Shown here: positions 1 through 9,428 of the stretch, piece by piece
How the letters are laid out: each line of letters opens with the position of its first letter
Numbering within the stretch: the stretch's first letter is position 1
Source: Cryptomeria japonica
Taxonomy: Eukaryota > Streptophyta > Pinopsida > Cupressales > Cupressaceae
Reading direction: 5' to 3'
Assembly: GCF_030272615.1 (NCBI RefSeq)
Contig: NC_081414.1
Coordinates: 310,321,664 to 310,385,663 of the forward strand
DNA: 64,000 bases
Made by a program: the position numbers and the translations under genes
The notes under the pieces: generated by a model
The model's database searches: none
Seen by the model: only the letters and a program-made list of their open reading frames with translations
What the model was told of the DNA's origin: nothing

Positions 1-1254
1 ATTTGAGTTGTTGGCACTTGCTTTGGAAAAGTGGCCTAATTAGCAAATTACTAGTCCAAAACAAAGGTACACTTTCTGAAACAAACCCTATATCCAAGTT
101 TATATGTTGTAGGAAAGCTAAATGGGTATCCATAAATGCCCTTTTTTTGTCCTAATTTTGTCATTACAAAATTTTATTCTCGGAAAACCCTCCGAGTAGG
201 GCTAGTAGGAGATTAGTCCAGTTGTGAAGCAACTCATCAAATAATTTGTTAGAGGCTCATGCCAATGCATGGAAGGTGCATGTATTGATTTCATAAGGTG
301 TTTTAGAATCCTTCCCTTGAGGTGTCGAGTCATTTGAAATCCTACACCAAGTTTGTGTCCAAATCGATCTAAGCTTAAAAGACCTAGGGAGGAAGATAGG
401 TGAATTGGGAGAAAGATCTCCATTTACGGGTCACATGTGCCTTTTTAGGTGATTGGTTCAAGTTGTTTTGTGAATTGGGTGACCTACTCTGCATCAATTT
501 TATTTAAGATGAGAGGATGGATGATGTTTATAGTACTTGAATAGTTGGTGTTGGGACTCGTATCATGTGGATTATCATGATAACATGGTATTCATTGGTT
601 GCAATTTTTAATGGGATATTTTGACAGTGATGCATTGGTGATGGAGGATTGATTCTTTATTGGTGGTTTATTGGCAGTTACACATATTTTATTGGCTTGA
701 TGATCTTGGTTTCACTTGATGTTATTGGATTTTTAGTTGTATTTGTGTAGACTTGGATGATCTTCATTTGGGATATAGTTATTATGATGCCATATGTGAC
801 TCAGTATCACGGTTCAATGGGAGTCGTTGGTAGTGATGTGTATTCACCATTTGATGGTAGATGATCTTCTTTAGTTTTGCATATATTTTTAGGACTCCTT
901 AATCTTATTGTTGCAAAAGGGTCTTTCACATTTGTAGGTTCACTAGTAGAAGATAGTTATCTTCATGATGATTGGATATGTTGACATCTTGGAGCCATGG
1001 AGGACTCTTGGAGTATTTTTTTGAGGTTTGTTGTATGCTTTCATTTGGCATGTTGTTCTTTTCTGTTAGGATGGTTGTTATTATGTCATGGTGAAATCTT
1101 TATTCTTGACTAGAGTTTAGAATGATACATTACTCTTTAGACCATGTTATGTTCACTTGGAGAATCTGATCTTCTAGGAGGAGATGGTTAGATCGTGTTA
1201 TCATGTTTATGTTCTTGATTCCATAGTTAGATCTTTGGCATTAATCTTTGGTGG
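1..1254. other. Non-coding flank of element G1, no gene seen
   Basis: T- and G-rich single-copy-looking DNA with no ORF that resembles a known protein; the only open frame (202-423, minus) has no recognisable motif. It was contiguous with 11279 onwards before element G1 inserted, because the 5-bp target duplication ttctc sits at both ends of G1. It may be the decayed untranslated part of an older retroelement, but nothing in it proves that. Confidence 0.5.
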
Positions 1255-2166
1255 TTCTCTGTAATGTCCCCTTCCTTGTGATGATGCATCTAGTGGTCCA
1301 TTGGCCTATTCCGAAGACTTGTAGGCTATGTGGAAAGGTGAATTAGGGTTTCCATGTTCTTTGGAGTTCTGACCAAGCTTGTCAGGGGTGGAATGTGAAC
1401 TTACTATTTTTAGTAAGTGAGGGTTTGATCGTCAGGATGGTGCAGAGTTGCTAAGCTCGCCAAGCTTTTTCTCTAGTTGTGAAGATCACGATTTTCGGAC
1501 CATTATTTCATGACTTACTGTAGACACTTAAAAATAATTATTTTAATTATTTTTAATTTCCTCACATAATTAATTAATTATGTCAATTTGAATTCTCCTC
1601 AATATTAATTAATTAAAATTAATATTGTCACTATAGTATGTGACTGATTTATTTAATAAATCAATCCCTTTCTTTATTCTTCTAAAGGTTGAATCCTCAC
1701 AAATCTTCCTCTTAGCTAATTAATTTCAATTAATTAGTTAACCTACATGACTCCTCCAAATCATCTTCCTAATTTATCATTAACCTAATAAAGTCTTCTA
1801 GAAACTCCCTAAACCCACTTAACATTATTCTTCTAATTTTTAATTCCCCCACTCATTCTTTCTCCTTGTCAAATCCTCCTAAAATCCCCATCCCACCTAA
1901 TTCTTCCTCTAATCCCCTCCTAATGAGTTGCTAGTGGCTAATCATCATGATTAGCCACAAAGTAAACCCCTTGTCTCTTCCATCCAACTACTAGCTTTTA
2001 ATGCTCTTTTCCTAGGTGAATGTGAGATTTTCAAAATCTCACAATCCTCTAGGCATCTCCTCTCCCAGGGAATTTTTAATTCTTTCTTATTCCTCTAATC
2101 CCCATGATTATCCCCTCTTGGAGAATTTTTAATTCCTCCTCTCCATTCTTCAAGGAATGTCACATC

Positions 2167-2250
2167 CCTTGCTCCTCTCAAGGCACATTGGAAAGTCTTC
2201 CCAATGCACCTTGCTCTTCTCAAGGTACCTTGGGAAGTCTTCCCAATGCA
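2167..2250 (+). repeat. 42-bp tandem duplication in the solo LTR
   Basis: Two adjacent 42-bp units (2167-2208 and 2209-2250), each starting CCTTGCTC and ending CTTCCCAATGCA, with four mismatches by eye. They lie just upstream of the TATA-like box. The sister LTR at 54822-55503 has no such duplication, so it is a private event of this copy. Confidence 0.85.
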
Positions 2251-2394
2251 CCTTGTGGAGTGTGGAGACAAGAAATGCCTTTAAGGCATATCTCTTGGTC
2301 TCCACACCCTCTCTTGGACCTTGTGTGAGCTCACAAGCAATCCTAGCCCTTCATCTTGGATCCATCCTAACCATCCATCCTTCCTCTCCTCTTC

Positions 2395-2403
2395 CTATAA
2401 ATT
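2395..2403 (+). promoter_or_regulatory. Probable TATA box of the TGTAGAC-family LTR
   Basis: CCTATAAATTG stands in a CT-rich context and the related LTR has TATAAATTGG at the equivalent place (55181-55190). Conservation between two diverged LTRs and the position in the latter half of the LTR fit an RNA polymerase II TATA box. No transcription start can be placed from sequence alone. Confidence 0.5.
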
Positions 2404-3992
2404 GAGGACTCCATCCCTTCATTCATCATCTCCAAGCTTAGTAATCTTATGTTGCCCTTTTGAGCCTAGGAAAATCATCTTAGCAACCTTACCATGTCAA
2501 AATCATATCTCATCCACACTTAATCATCTCATCCACATCATCCTCCAAAATCCACTTCCCATTGTGCACAATATTGGAGAGCCATCCACATCAAGCAAGC
2601 AAGAGGAGCACATCAAGTGGAGCATCATCTAAGGGCGCCTCCACTTCGTCAACCTCTGTCCAAAGGCGAAGGTATAAGATTCGTGAGGTATATGCATTTT
2701 GTTCTTGTTTTGAGCATTTCAAATTATGCCTTTCAATTTCATATGATTATATGTTTGATTTGCTATCTAATCCACCTCACTGGTCTTTTCACCCTCTTCA
2801 CTTACTATTTTTAGTAAGTGGCAGTTTGGGCATTCTATTTTTTTTGCAGTCCTGGATTTGGTCCTGTTCCAACATAGTTCAGTGATCCCCATTGCTCAGC
2901 CTCATCCAAATTTTGTTGATAATCAATATTGGAGCTATAAGTGATTTAATTAAATATTATTCCTTATCCTAAGGTTATTATTTAATTATTTTATTACTGA
3001 TTGATGTTATGGGGAATTGTGCAAAATATGATATTTTTCCTAATTCATGCCTGGGCGAATTATTTGAAGATTAAAAGGAGACTTTGTTTTTATACTGCAA
3101 AGTTTTATTATGCCAAAATTGCGGTCCTCTCTCCTAGGCGCGATTTTTGACTTGGGAAGTGGGTGCCATTTTGGGGTCCACCACATGAAATGAAATGCAT
3201 TTTGAATGAGGAGAATTTGGAGGCAATTTCATTTGAATTCCAGACTTGAAAAGCTATTTAAACGGGTGTTTGGCTCCTCATTTGTTTATCCAGAGAAAAT
3301 ATATCGTTATGCTGTCGAAATGACTCCAGACTTCTTTGAGGGTGAATACCTCCTAGATCCTTTCTTTCTAGTTTCGAGCGTGAGACATCACTCCTAGCTA
3401 TGGTTCGAAGTTGTGAGCTATTTGGTGATTTTTGGGTGTGTTGGTGAAGAGTTGTGTGCTATTGGATTTTTTTTGGTGTTGCTAGTGTGTGTTGGCTGGA
3501 AGTGTATTTTTCTCGTAGCTATATGTGTGTTGGGTGCATCGTTCTGGGTGAAGGCTCATTGGAAGTGTACCAGAGAGACAATAGTTCTCTTACATTGGTG
3601 TGGCATTTGGAGAACTCTCTATTTTAGAGTAGCAAATCAAAATATTCACCCAAAACGTTATTTCCAGAATTGTCTTGGGTTGTGTGCATCACTTTTGTTG
3701 CTCTCCGGTTGTAGTTTCAAGGTATTGAACTAATCGCCTATATTACACGACTCATTTGCATTTGGTTTGGCATGATTTCATTCAGTTTTGAGAAAGTTGC
3801 GAGCATTTTAGTGGATTTTGGGTTGGTTGGTTTTGTGTTTCATTATCACTAATTTCATAACAACAAGTAGTGTTTTGTGGTGAAAATTTGATATTGAATA
3901 CTTGAGATATGTACTTAATTCCATCTTCTCTCGCATCTCTATCCTTGTAAGATTTCTTTAGTAGTACTGACCAATCATTCTATGTTGCATTT

Positions 3993-4154
3993 CCCACTGA
4001 ACAAGTGGAAGAGGATGGCTTAGTCGCCTTCATGTTTGTAATTCAGCTTTGTCCTCCCACTGAGCAAGTGGTTGAGTGATATTATCATCCCGCTGAAATA
4101 TGCAGTCGGGTGATAGTTTTATGTAAAATTCCTCTCGCTGCATAAGTGGTCGAG
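3993..4154 (+). repeat. Cluster of short hairpin motifs in the G1 LTR
   Basis: Four spaced motifs of the form CCACT-loop-AGTGG or a variant: 3993-4008, 4056-4071, 4089-4110 (CCCGCTG...CAGTCGGG) and 4132-4154 (CTCGC...GGTCGAG). Each is an imperfect inverted repeat, about 25-65 bp apart. A diverged copy of the cluster occurs in the 3' LTR around 10801-10970, so it belongs to the LTR family. Confidence 0.6.
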
Positions 4155-4466
4155 TGATTTGGTTTTGGCTATGCTCTTGTTACCTTGGCTGGTTTACCAT
4201 CAAGTTCTTGGTCTTCAATCCCGTTGAAAAGTGGAAGGGGTTGGCTTGTCGCCCAGTATTGTACTTGCATTGTAATTTCCAAAAGATTATTGAGCTAACG
4301 AACCCCTTATCACTGTATGCTTTCACCCTCCCACATTGGGCTCTTGGTGATCAGAAAGTGGAAGGGTTACTTTCAGCAATATTAGGATTTTAGCTCCTAG
4401 CTTTAACAGGTGCATTGTAATATTTATTGTGTTCAAAAACCAAAAAAAATAGTGGGAATATTATAG

Positions 4467-4477
4467 TGGTATCAATG
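4467..4477 (+). other. G1 primer-binding site, initiator-Met type, imperfect
   Basis: TGGTATCAATG starts one base after the 5' LTR end. The first eight bases match the usual plant PBS complementary to initiator tRNA-Met (TGGTATCA); the later bases do not. Confidence 0.7.
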
Positions 4478-4523
4478 TTGGTTTTCCTGCCATCCTATGA
4501 AGTTAGAGTAAACAAAGTTCTCC

Positions 4524-5970
4524 ATGAGTGACAAAGATGTTTGTTACTACAATAGAGAACAGAGACACCAACAGTATCAGATTCCGATAGTGTCGTTTGA
4601 AGAGACTTTTTCAGAAGTCTTGAGAAATAGAGATAAGGAAGTAGATTTAGTGGACTTGACAGATTCAATGGGGGAAAGACTATTTGGACAGGATGAAACA
4701 GCTATGGCTGTAGAGAAAATAGAGAAGAAATTTGACACTATGATGGACATGATGTCCCAAATGATAGCCATCTTTAGGTAGAGTGTTGGAGGAGGGCATA
4801 ATCAAGATCCAAATCAGAATATGAGTGGTAATAATGTCAGCACTTCCAACAACTCTGGTGGTAATAGAAATGGCAGCAACAATGGCAACAATAGTAATGG
4901 AATGCCTCTTGGATCGGTGACTAGGCTATTGCAACCCGTTTTTCTTTCAAGGGAAACACTGCCTCCTAAAGTTGAAGTTCTTGTAGCTGAGGAGATTCAG
5001 GCTAGTTTTGTGGAGTATGCAGCATTTCCCCAAGAGATTCAAAACGCTATGTCTCTTGACCAATACATGAATCAAAAGAAGAGAAGGGAAGGGAGATATG
5101 ATAAGTGTTACTCCACTCCCGAAGATTATCAACAAGCTCTTGGGAAGGTCACTCTAGCACATTTCGATAGAAGCGGTGTGAGCACAACTAGAGCTTGGGT
5201 GTAGAAGTTGGACAATTACTTGTCCTTGATACCTATGCCCGAAGAAGAGGCCATCAAGTTCGCCACCTTGCACCTAGATGGAGCTACTCATGAATGGTGG
5301 TACAATGGGTTGATCACCCTTGGTCATAACTTGATCCATATGTATGCTGAATTCACCAACAAGTTCATAGAAAGATTTGATACCAAGTATCCGAAGGTGA
5401 AGTTTAGAGAGCTTGAACAACTCAAACAACAAGGTTTTGTGGACACCTTCATAATTGAATTTCAAAGTCTTTTAGTTATGGTTAGTAGTATCTCGGAGAA
5501 AAGACTGGTGGTCCTATTCACTGAAGGACTTGAAGAACCATTGAGAGGTTGGGTAAAAGCCTTTGACCCACCCACCTTGGTTGATGCAATCAAGAAGGCT
5601 ATAAGCATGGAGTTGGCTGCCCCTAATTCTAGATTTCAGTTAAAGCCTTTCCCATTCCATAAAGACAAGAAGAAATTTTCTAATCAGACTAAGAAGTGCC
5701 CTCCCCGGATGGATGATGAGCTCCGTCAAGAACTTCGGAGGAAGAATTTGTCTTATTTATGAAAGGAACCTTGGGTTATGGGTCATAGATGTCATGGAAA
5801 GAGTAATGCTTGGTAAATGGAAGCATATTCAGCTGATGGATCAGATTCAGAAAATTTAGAACATCAGCTTGATTCAGAGGGAAGTGAGTATGAAGAGGCT
5901 CCAGAAGGGCCTACAAGTGATCAAGACAATAAGGGTATAGTTGCCCAACTCTCTAGCTTCCACAAGAATT
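4524..5970 (+). pseudogene. gag: G1 gag polyprotein (capsid and damaged zinc knuckle)
   Basis: Gag packages the element RNA into cytoplasmic virus-like particles. The frame opening at 4524 runs with the same phase through 4821-5204 and 5208-5762, broken by TAG at 4779, TAG at 5202 and TGA at 5760. The 5208-5762 part shows the Ty3 capsid pattern (HEWWYNGL, then a KFIERFD segment and a LQ/FQSL segment). The zinc knuckle after 5730 keeps the EPW..GH.C half but has lost both leading cysteines, one to a stop codon. An N/G/S-rich linker sits at about 4821-4920. The start ATG at 4524 is the first in frame after the PBS. Not functional. Confidence 0.85.
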
Positions 5971-6743
5971 AATCATTCAAAGTTCAAGGAGCATTGGGAG
6001 AGCATCGACTTGTTTCTCTAATTGATATCAGAGCAACTTGCAACTTCATTGATGCTAGGATTATTGCCAAGAGAGGTCTTATCACTGATCATGTTGAAGA
6101 CTTCAAGGTTATGGTGGCTGATGGATCAACAATTTGTTGTAAATGGATGGTGTGAAACATGTCAATGAAGCTTGGTAATTATGAAGTCAAGGATGACTTC
6201 TATGTTGCCAATATTGGAGGGACCGATCATGTGGTCCTTGGCATTCAGTGGCTGCGATCTCTTGGTGAGATCACTCTTAACTTGCAAACCATGGAGTTAA
6301 AGTTAACGACTGAAGGAAATAAGGTGGTTTTGCGAGGGATGTCTAATGGGGGCCCTCAGATTATATCCCTGAAGAGGATGGAGAGGATGATCCGTCATAA
6401 CCAAGTAGAGTGGGCAGCAGAATGTGTGATAATACCATCAAACCCATTAGAAGACAAGGGCAGCTACACTACTGATATTCAAGCTCTAATCACAGACAAG
6501 AGTAAGGTCTTTGGAAATCTGCCACTTAGAAGATCTCCTAAGTGTATGGTCATGTCATCCCACTCATCTAAAGAAAAGAGAAGCTATCCTAAAGACATTC
6601 ACGCTTTGATTTCAAAGAGGAGCAAGGTGTTTGAGACTCCACCCACGGGTCGGTTGCTTGAGTGTGGTACTGAACACATCATTGAGTTGGAAGAAGTTAC
6701 TAAGCCTATCATGACTACCCCTTTCCATTACCCAAAGAAGTAG
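5970..6743 (+). pseudogene. G1 aspartic protease with mutated active site
   Basis: The retropepsin domain that would cut the Gag-Pol polyprotein. It is recognisable from the LID-x-x-A-T active-site region at 6018-6040 and from the VVLGIQWLRSLG segment near 6230, typical of plant Ty3 proteases. The catalytic Asp-Ser-Gly reads Asp-Ile-Arg here (6024-6032), which should abolish activity. In-frame stops lie near 5970 and near 6153, and TAG at 6741 separates it from RT. The 6400-6720 section is the linker to RT and contains a repeated ALI...K(S)KVF(G/E) motif (6484-6520 and 6601-6640). Confidence 0.85.
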
Positions 6744-7499
6744 AAGGATGATATTGAGAAATCCATTAAGGAGCTTCTAGACATGGGTTACATTAGGCCA
6801 AGCAAGAGCCCCTTTGCTTCAGTTTTTCTATTGGTGAAGAAGAAGGATGGGACCATGCGTATGTGCATAGATTACCAAGCCTTAAATCAGAAAACCATCA
6901 AGAATCGGTACCCCATTCCGAGGATTGATGAGCTCATTGACGAGTTGCATGGTGTCATGTACTTCTCCAAGATAGATTTTAGATCGAGCTACCATCAAAT
7001 CAGAATGAGGGCTTCTGATGTTGAGAAGACTACCTTCAGATGCCACTTTGGGCATTTTGAATATCTAGTCATTCCTTTTAGTTTGACTAATGCTCCAGCC
7101 ACATTTAAGTCCTACATGAACATGATCTTTTAGAAGCAATTGAGAAAGTTTGTGCTCATATTCTTCAATGACATTCTCATCTTCAGCAAGTCTCAGAAGG
7201 AGCACTTACAACACTTAGATGAAATTATTAGCATTCTGGAGTCTGAATCATTGTTTGCCAAAGAATATAAGTGTGAGTTTGGAATGAAGGAGTTTCTCTA
7301 CTTGGGGAACATCATCAGTACAAAGGGTGTGAAGGTGGATCCTGAAAAGATTAGAGCTATCCTTGATTGGTCACCACCTACGAAGATAACTCATTTGAAA
7401 AGATTCTTGGGTCTATGCGGTTTTTACAGAAGGTTTGTGAAGGGTTATTCTCTGTTGGCTGCCCCTCTCATAGATCTCACTAATAAAGGAACCTTTTAA
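6744..7499 (+). pseudogene. G1 reverse transcriptase with lost catalytic Asp
   Basis: Copies element RNA into cDNA. Recognised by the [18 protein letters not shown] block (6831-6884), the [14 protein letters not shown] block near 6966 and NAPATF near 7090. The active-site box reads Phe-Phe-Asn-Asp (7161-7172) in place of the usual aromatic-x-Asp-Asp, so the first metal-binding Asp is Asn, a single G-to-A change. TAG stops at 6741 and 7131 and TAA at 7497 interrupt it; phase is kept throughout. Confidence 0.92.
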
Positions 7500-7935
7500 T
7501 GGTCTGCAAAGGCACAAATAGTGTTTGATTAGTTTAAGGAAACCATGAGCTCATGCCCGGTTTTGGCCTTACCAGATTTCACCAAGCCTTTTGAATTGCA
7601 ATTTGATGCATCAAGAGAAGGTGTTGGTGCAGTTCTTATGAAAGACAAGCATCCTATTGTCTTTGAAAGTAGAAAGTTGAGAGTACCTGAAAGGCTATAC
7701 TCAATTTATGAAAAGTAGATGCTTGACATAATGCATGACTTGGCAAAATTCAAGCAATATCTAGTGGGAAGTAAGTTTGTTGTTAAGACTAATCATAAGT
7801 CTTAAGCATTTCATGCACCAGAAAGATTTGAATGAAAGGCAACAAAAGTGGGTTAGTAAGCTTCATGCCTATGACTTTTACATTGATTATGTCAAGGGGA
7901 AGAACAACATAGTGGCAGATGCACTTTCATGAAGA
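7500..7935 (+). pseudogene. G1 RNase H domain
   Basis: Degrades the RNA strand during reverse transcription. FELQFDASREGVGAVL (about 7590-7640) carries the first catalytic Asp, and the segment ending near 7930 (YVKGKNNIVADALS) is the usual RNase H C-terminal end. Stops occur near 7530 and 7716, and a one-base shift near 7800 moves the frame. A TGA follows ADALS where an Arg codon is usual, fitting CGA to TGA. Confidence 0.88.
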
Positions 7936-7979
7936 CCCCATCTAAGATCTATATGTGAGCTCACTGCTGATTGGAGGGA

Positions 7980-9170
7980 CCTATTGCTTGCTGATTATGC
8001 CAAAAATCAATTTGCAACCAACATTGTTGAAGGCACTTTTCATGGTGAAAAGTACAGTTTGGTTGATGGATTGATTTTGTATAAGGGAAGGATCCTTCTT
8101 CTACCTGAATCTAAGTTGAAGGAGAAGGTATTGTAGAATTTTCACGACATTCCTCTTGCTAGCCACCAAGGTTTTTTTAAGACTTACAAGAAGATCTGAG
8201 AGAGATTCTCTTGGAAAGGGTTGAAGAGAGATATCTTGAAGTACATTAGGGAATGCCATACTTGTCAGAAGAACAAGGATGAACACACATCACTCGCTGG
8301 TTTATTGCAACCATTGCCAATTCCCAATCAAAAATGGGAAAGTGTCTCTATGGATTTTATCATTGGGTTGTGAAAGGCTAGTGGGAAGGATTGTATCTAT
8401 GTGGTGGTGGATAGATTAACAAAATTTGCTCATTTTTTTGCCATCACCAGCTCATTTACAGCAGCTTGGGTTGTTGATTTGTTCTTCCGTGAGGTGTTTA
8501 GGCTACATGGGCTACCTAAAAATATTGTGAGTGATAGGACAACAAGTTCCTAAGCTCCTTCTGGCAAGAGATTTTCAGATTATGTGGTACTGTGCTCACC
8601 CCAAGCACGATTTACCATCCCGAGATAGATGGACAAACATAGATAGTAAATAAGTGGTTGGAAGGTTACCTGAGGAACTACATCTCAGAGCAACAAAAGG
8701 CATGGGTAAGATGGCTAAATCTTGGTGAATACTGCTATAATTCCACTTATCACATGTCCATTAGGATGTCACCTTTCATGGCACTATACAATTATGAGGC
8801 CCCTAGGTTTGCTGATTTGGTGTTTGGAGATAACAGAGCACCTCAGGCTAGGGATATGGTTCAACAGTGTCAGGATATTCAAAAGGCATTGAAGGACAAC
8901 CTCCAGATTGCACAGAATCATGAGAAGTTGTATGTTGATCAGTAGCGTATTGAGCGCTCATTTGGGGTTGATGATATGGTCTATCTAAGACTTCAGCCCT
9001 TCAGACAGTCTACTCTTAAGAACAGTGGAGCGGAAAAACTCAAGCCACATTTTTATGGACCATTCGGGGTCATCAGGAGAGTGGGAGTTGTGGCTTATGA
9101 CTTGGAGCTACCAGTGAGTATCTAAGTACATAATGTCTTCCACGTCTCACGCCTCAAAAAGGCGCTTGGG
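7980..9170 (+). pseudogene. G1 integrase
   Basis: Inserts the cDNA into the chromosome. The zinc-binding part is visible at about 8143-8285 (SHQGF and CHTCQKNK). The DDE core begins near 8345 ([24 protein letters not shown]), shifts frame near 8541 and continues in the 8658-8945 frame (YNSTYHMSIRMSPF). The GPF module follows near 9050 (KLKPHFYGPFGVI). Stops: TGA near 8196, TGA near 8370, TAG near 8640, TAG at 8943, TAA near 9123. Clearly inactive. Confidence 0.9.
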
Positions 9171-9176
9171 CACAAT

Positions 9177-9428
9177 GTGATAGTCTCTTCTGATTTGCCT
9201 CCTTTGGATGAAGAGGGAGAATTGGTGCTAGTTCCTGAGGCCATCCTTGATGTCAGAGAACGATTGTTGAGGAGGAGGACCATCCGAGAGTATTTGGTTA
9301 AGTGGAAGGGCTTATTGGTGGAGGATGCTACATGGGAGAATGAGGAGGTTTTACAACATCCTGGCTTGCGATTGCTTGAGGACAAGCAATTTTGGGAAGG
9401 GCAGATTGTAATGTCCCCTTCCTTGTGA
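9177..9428 (+). CDS. G1 chromodomain, intact frame running into the 3' LTR
   Basis: C-terminal chromodomain of the integrase, which in chromoviruses binds histone marks and steers integration. IREYLVKWKGL and ATWENEE (residues about 37-60) are the diagnostic chromodomain blocks. The frame is open from 9124 to the TGA at 9426-9428, whose last residues (MSPSL) are encoded by the first bases of the 3' LTR. It is the only uninterrupted domain of G1, but no start codon of its own is expected because it is the tail of Pol. Confidence 0.85.
   Translation: MIVSSDLPPLDEEGELVLVPEAILDVRERLLRRRTIREYLVKWKGLLVEDATWENEEVLQHPGLRLLEDKQFWEGQIVMSPSL
9391..9406 (+). other. G1 polypurine tract
   Basis: TTTGGGAAGGGCAGAT stands directly before the 3' LTR start at 9407, where plus-strand cDNA priming takes place. 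It overlaps the chromodomain coding frame. Confidence 0.75.

Larger units (their letters stand above)
1519..2800 (+). mobile_element. Solo LTR of the TGTAGAC family inside the G1 5' LTR
   Basis: A 1,282-bp block starting TGTAGACAC and ending CTCTTCA, flanked by the 5-bp duplication cttac (1514-1518 and 2801-2805). The intact G1 3' LTR lacks it at the corresponding place, so the empty site is visible in the same window. It is the same family as the LTR at 46591-47069 plus 54822-55503: both share the TGTAGAC start, AATTAATT-rich first third, GGAATTTTTAATTCC blocks, a GTGTGGAGACAAGAAAT stretch and a TATAAATTG box. No internal region remains, so LTR-LTR recombination probably removed it. Confidence 0.92.
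1260..4465 (+). repeat. G1 5' LTR, split by a nested solo LTR
   Basis: It matches the 3' LTR (9407-11273) over its whole length except for the inserted 1519-2800 block. Without the insert and one target copy it is about 1.92 kb. It ends GGGAATATTATA, one base different from the 3' LTR end. ORFs that open inside it (for example 3206-3397, 3413-3733, 4154-4393) have equivalents in the 3' LTR with different stops and are not genes. Confidence 0.92.

Noticed and set aside
2104-2885. Cluster of overlapping Ser/Pro/His-rich ORFs
   Set aside because: They lie inside the solo LTR in three frames; CT-rich LTR sequence gives chance ORFs.
3206-3733. Two adjacent plus-strand ORFs that might be a small gene
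   Set aside because: They lie in the G1 5' LTR, and the equivalent frames in the 3' LTR (about 10030-10550) are broken differently, so there is no conserved coding.
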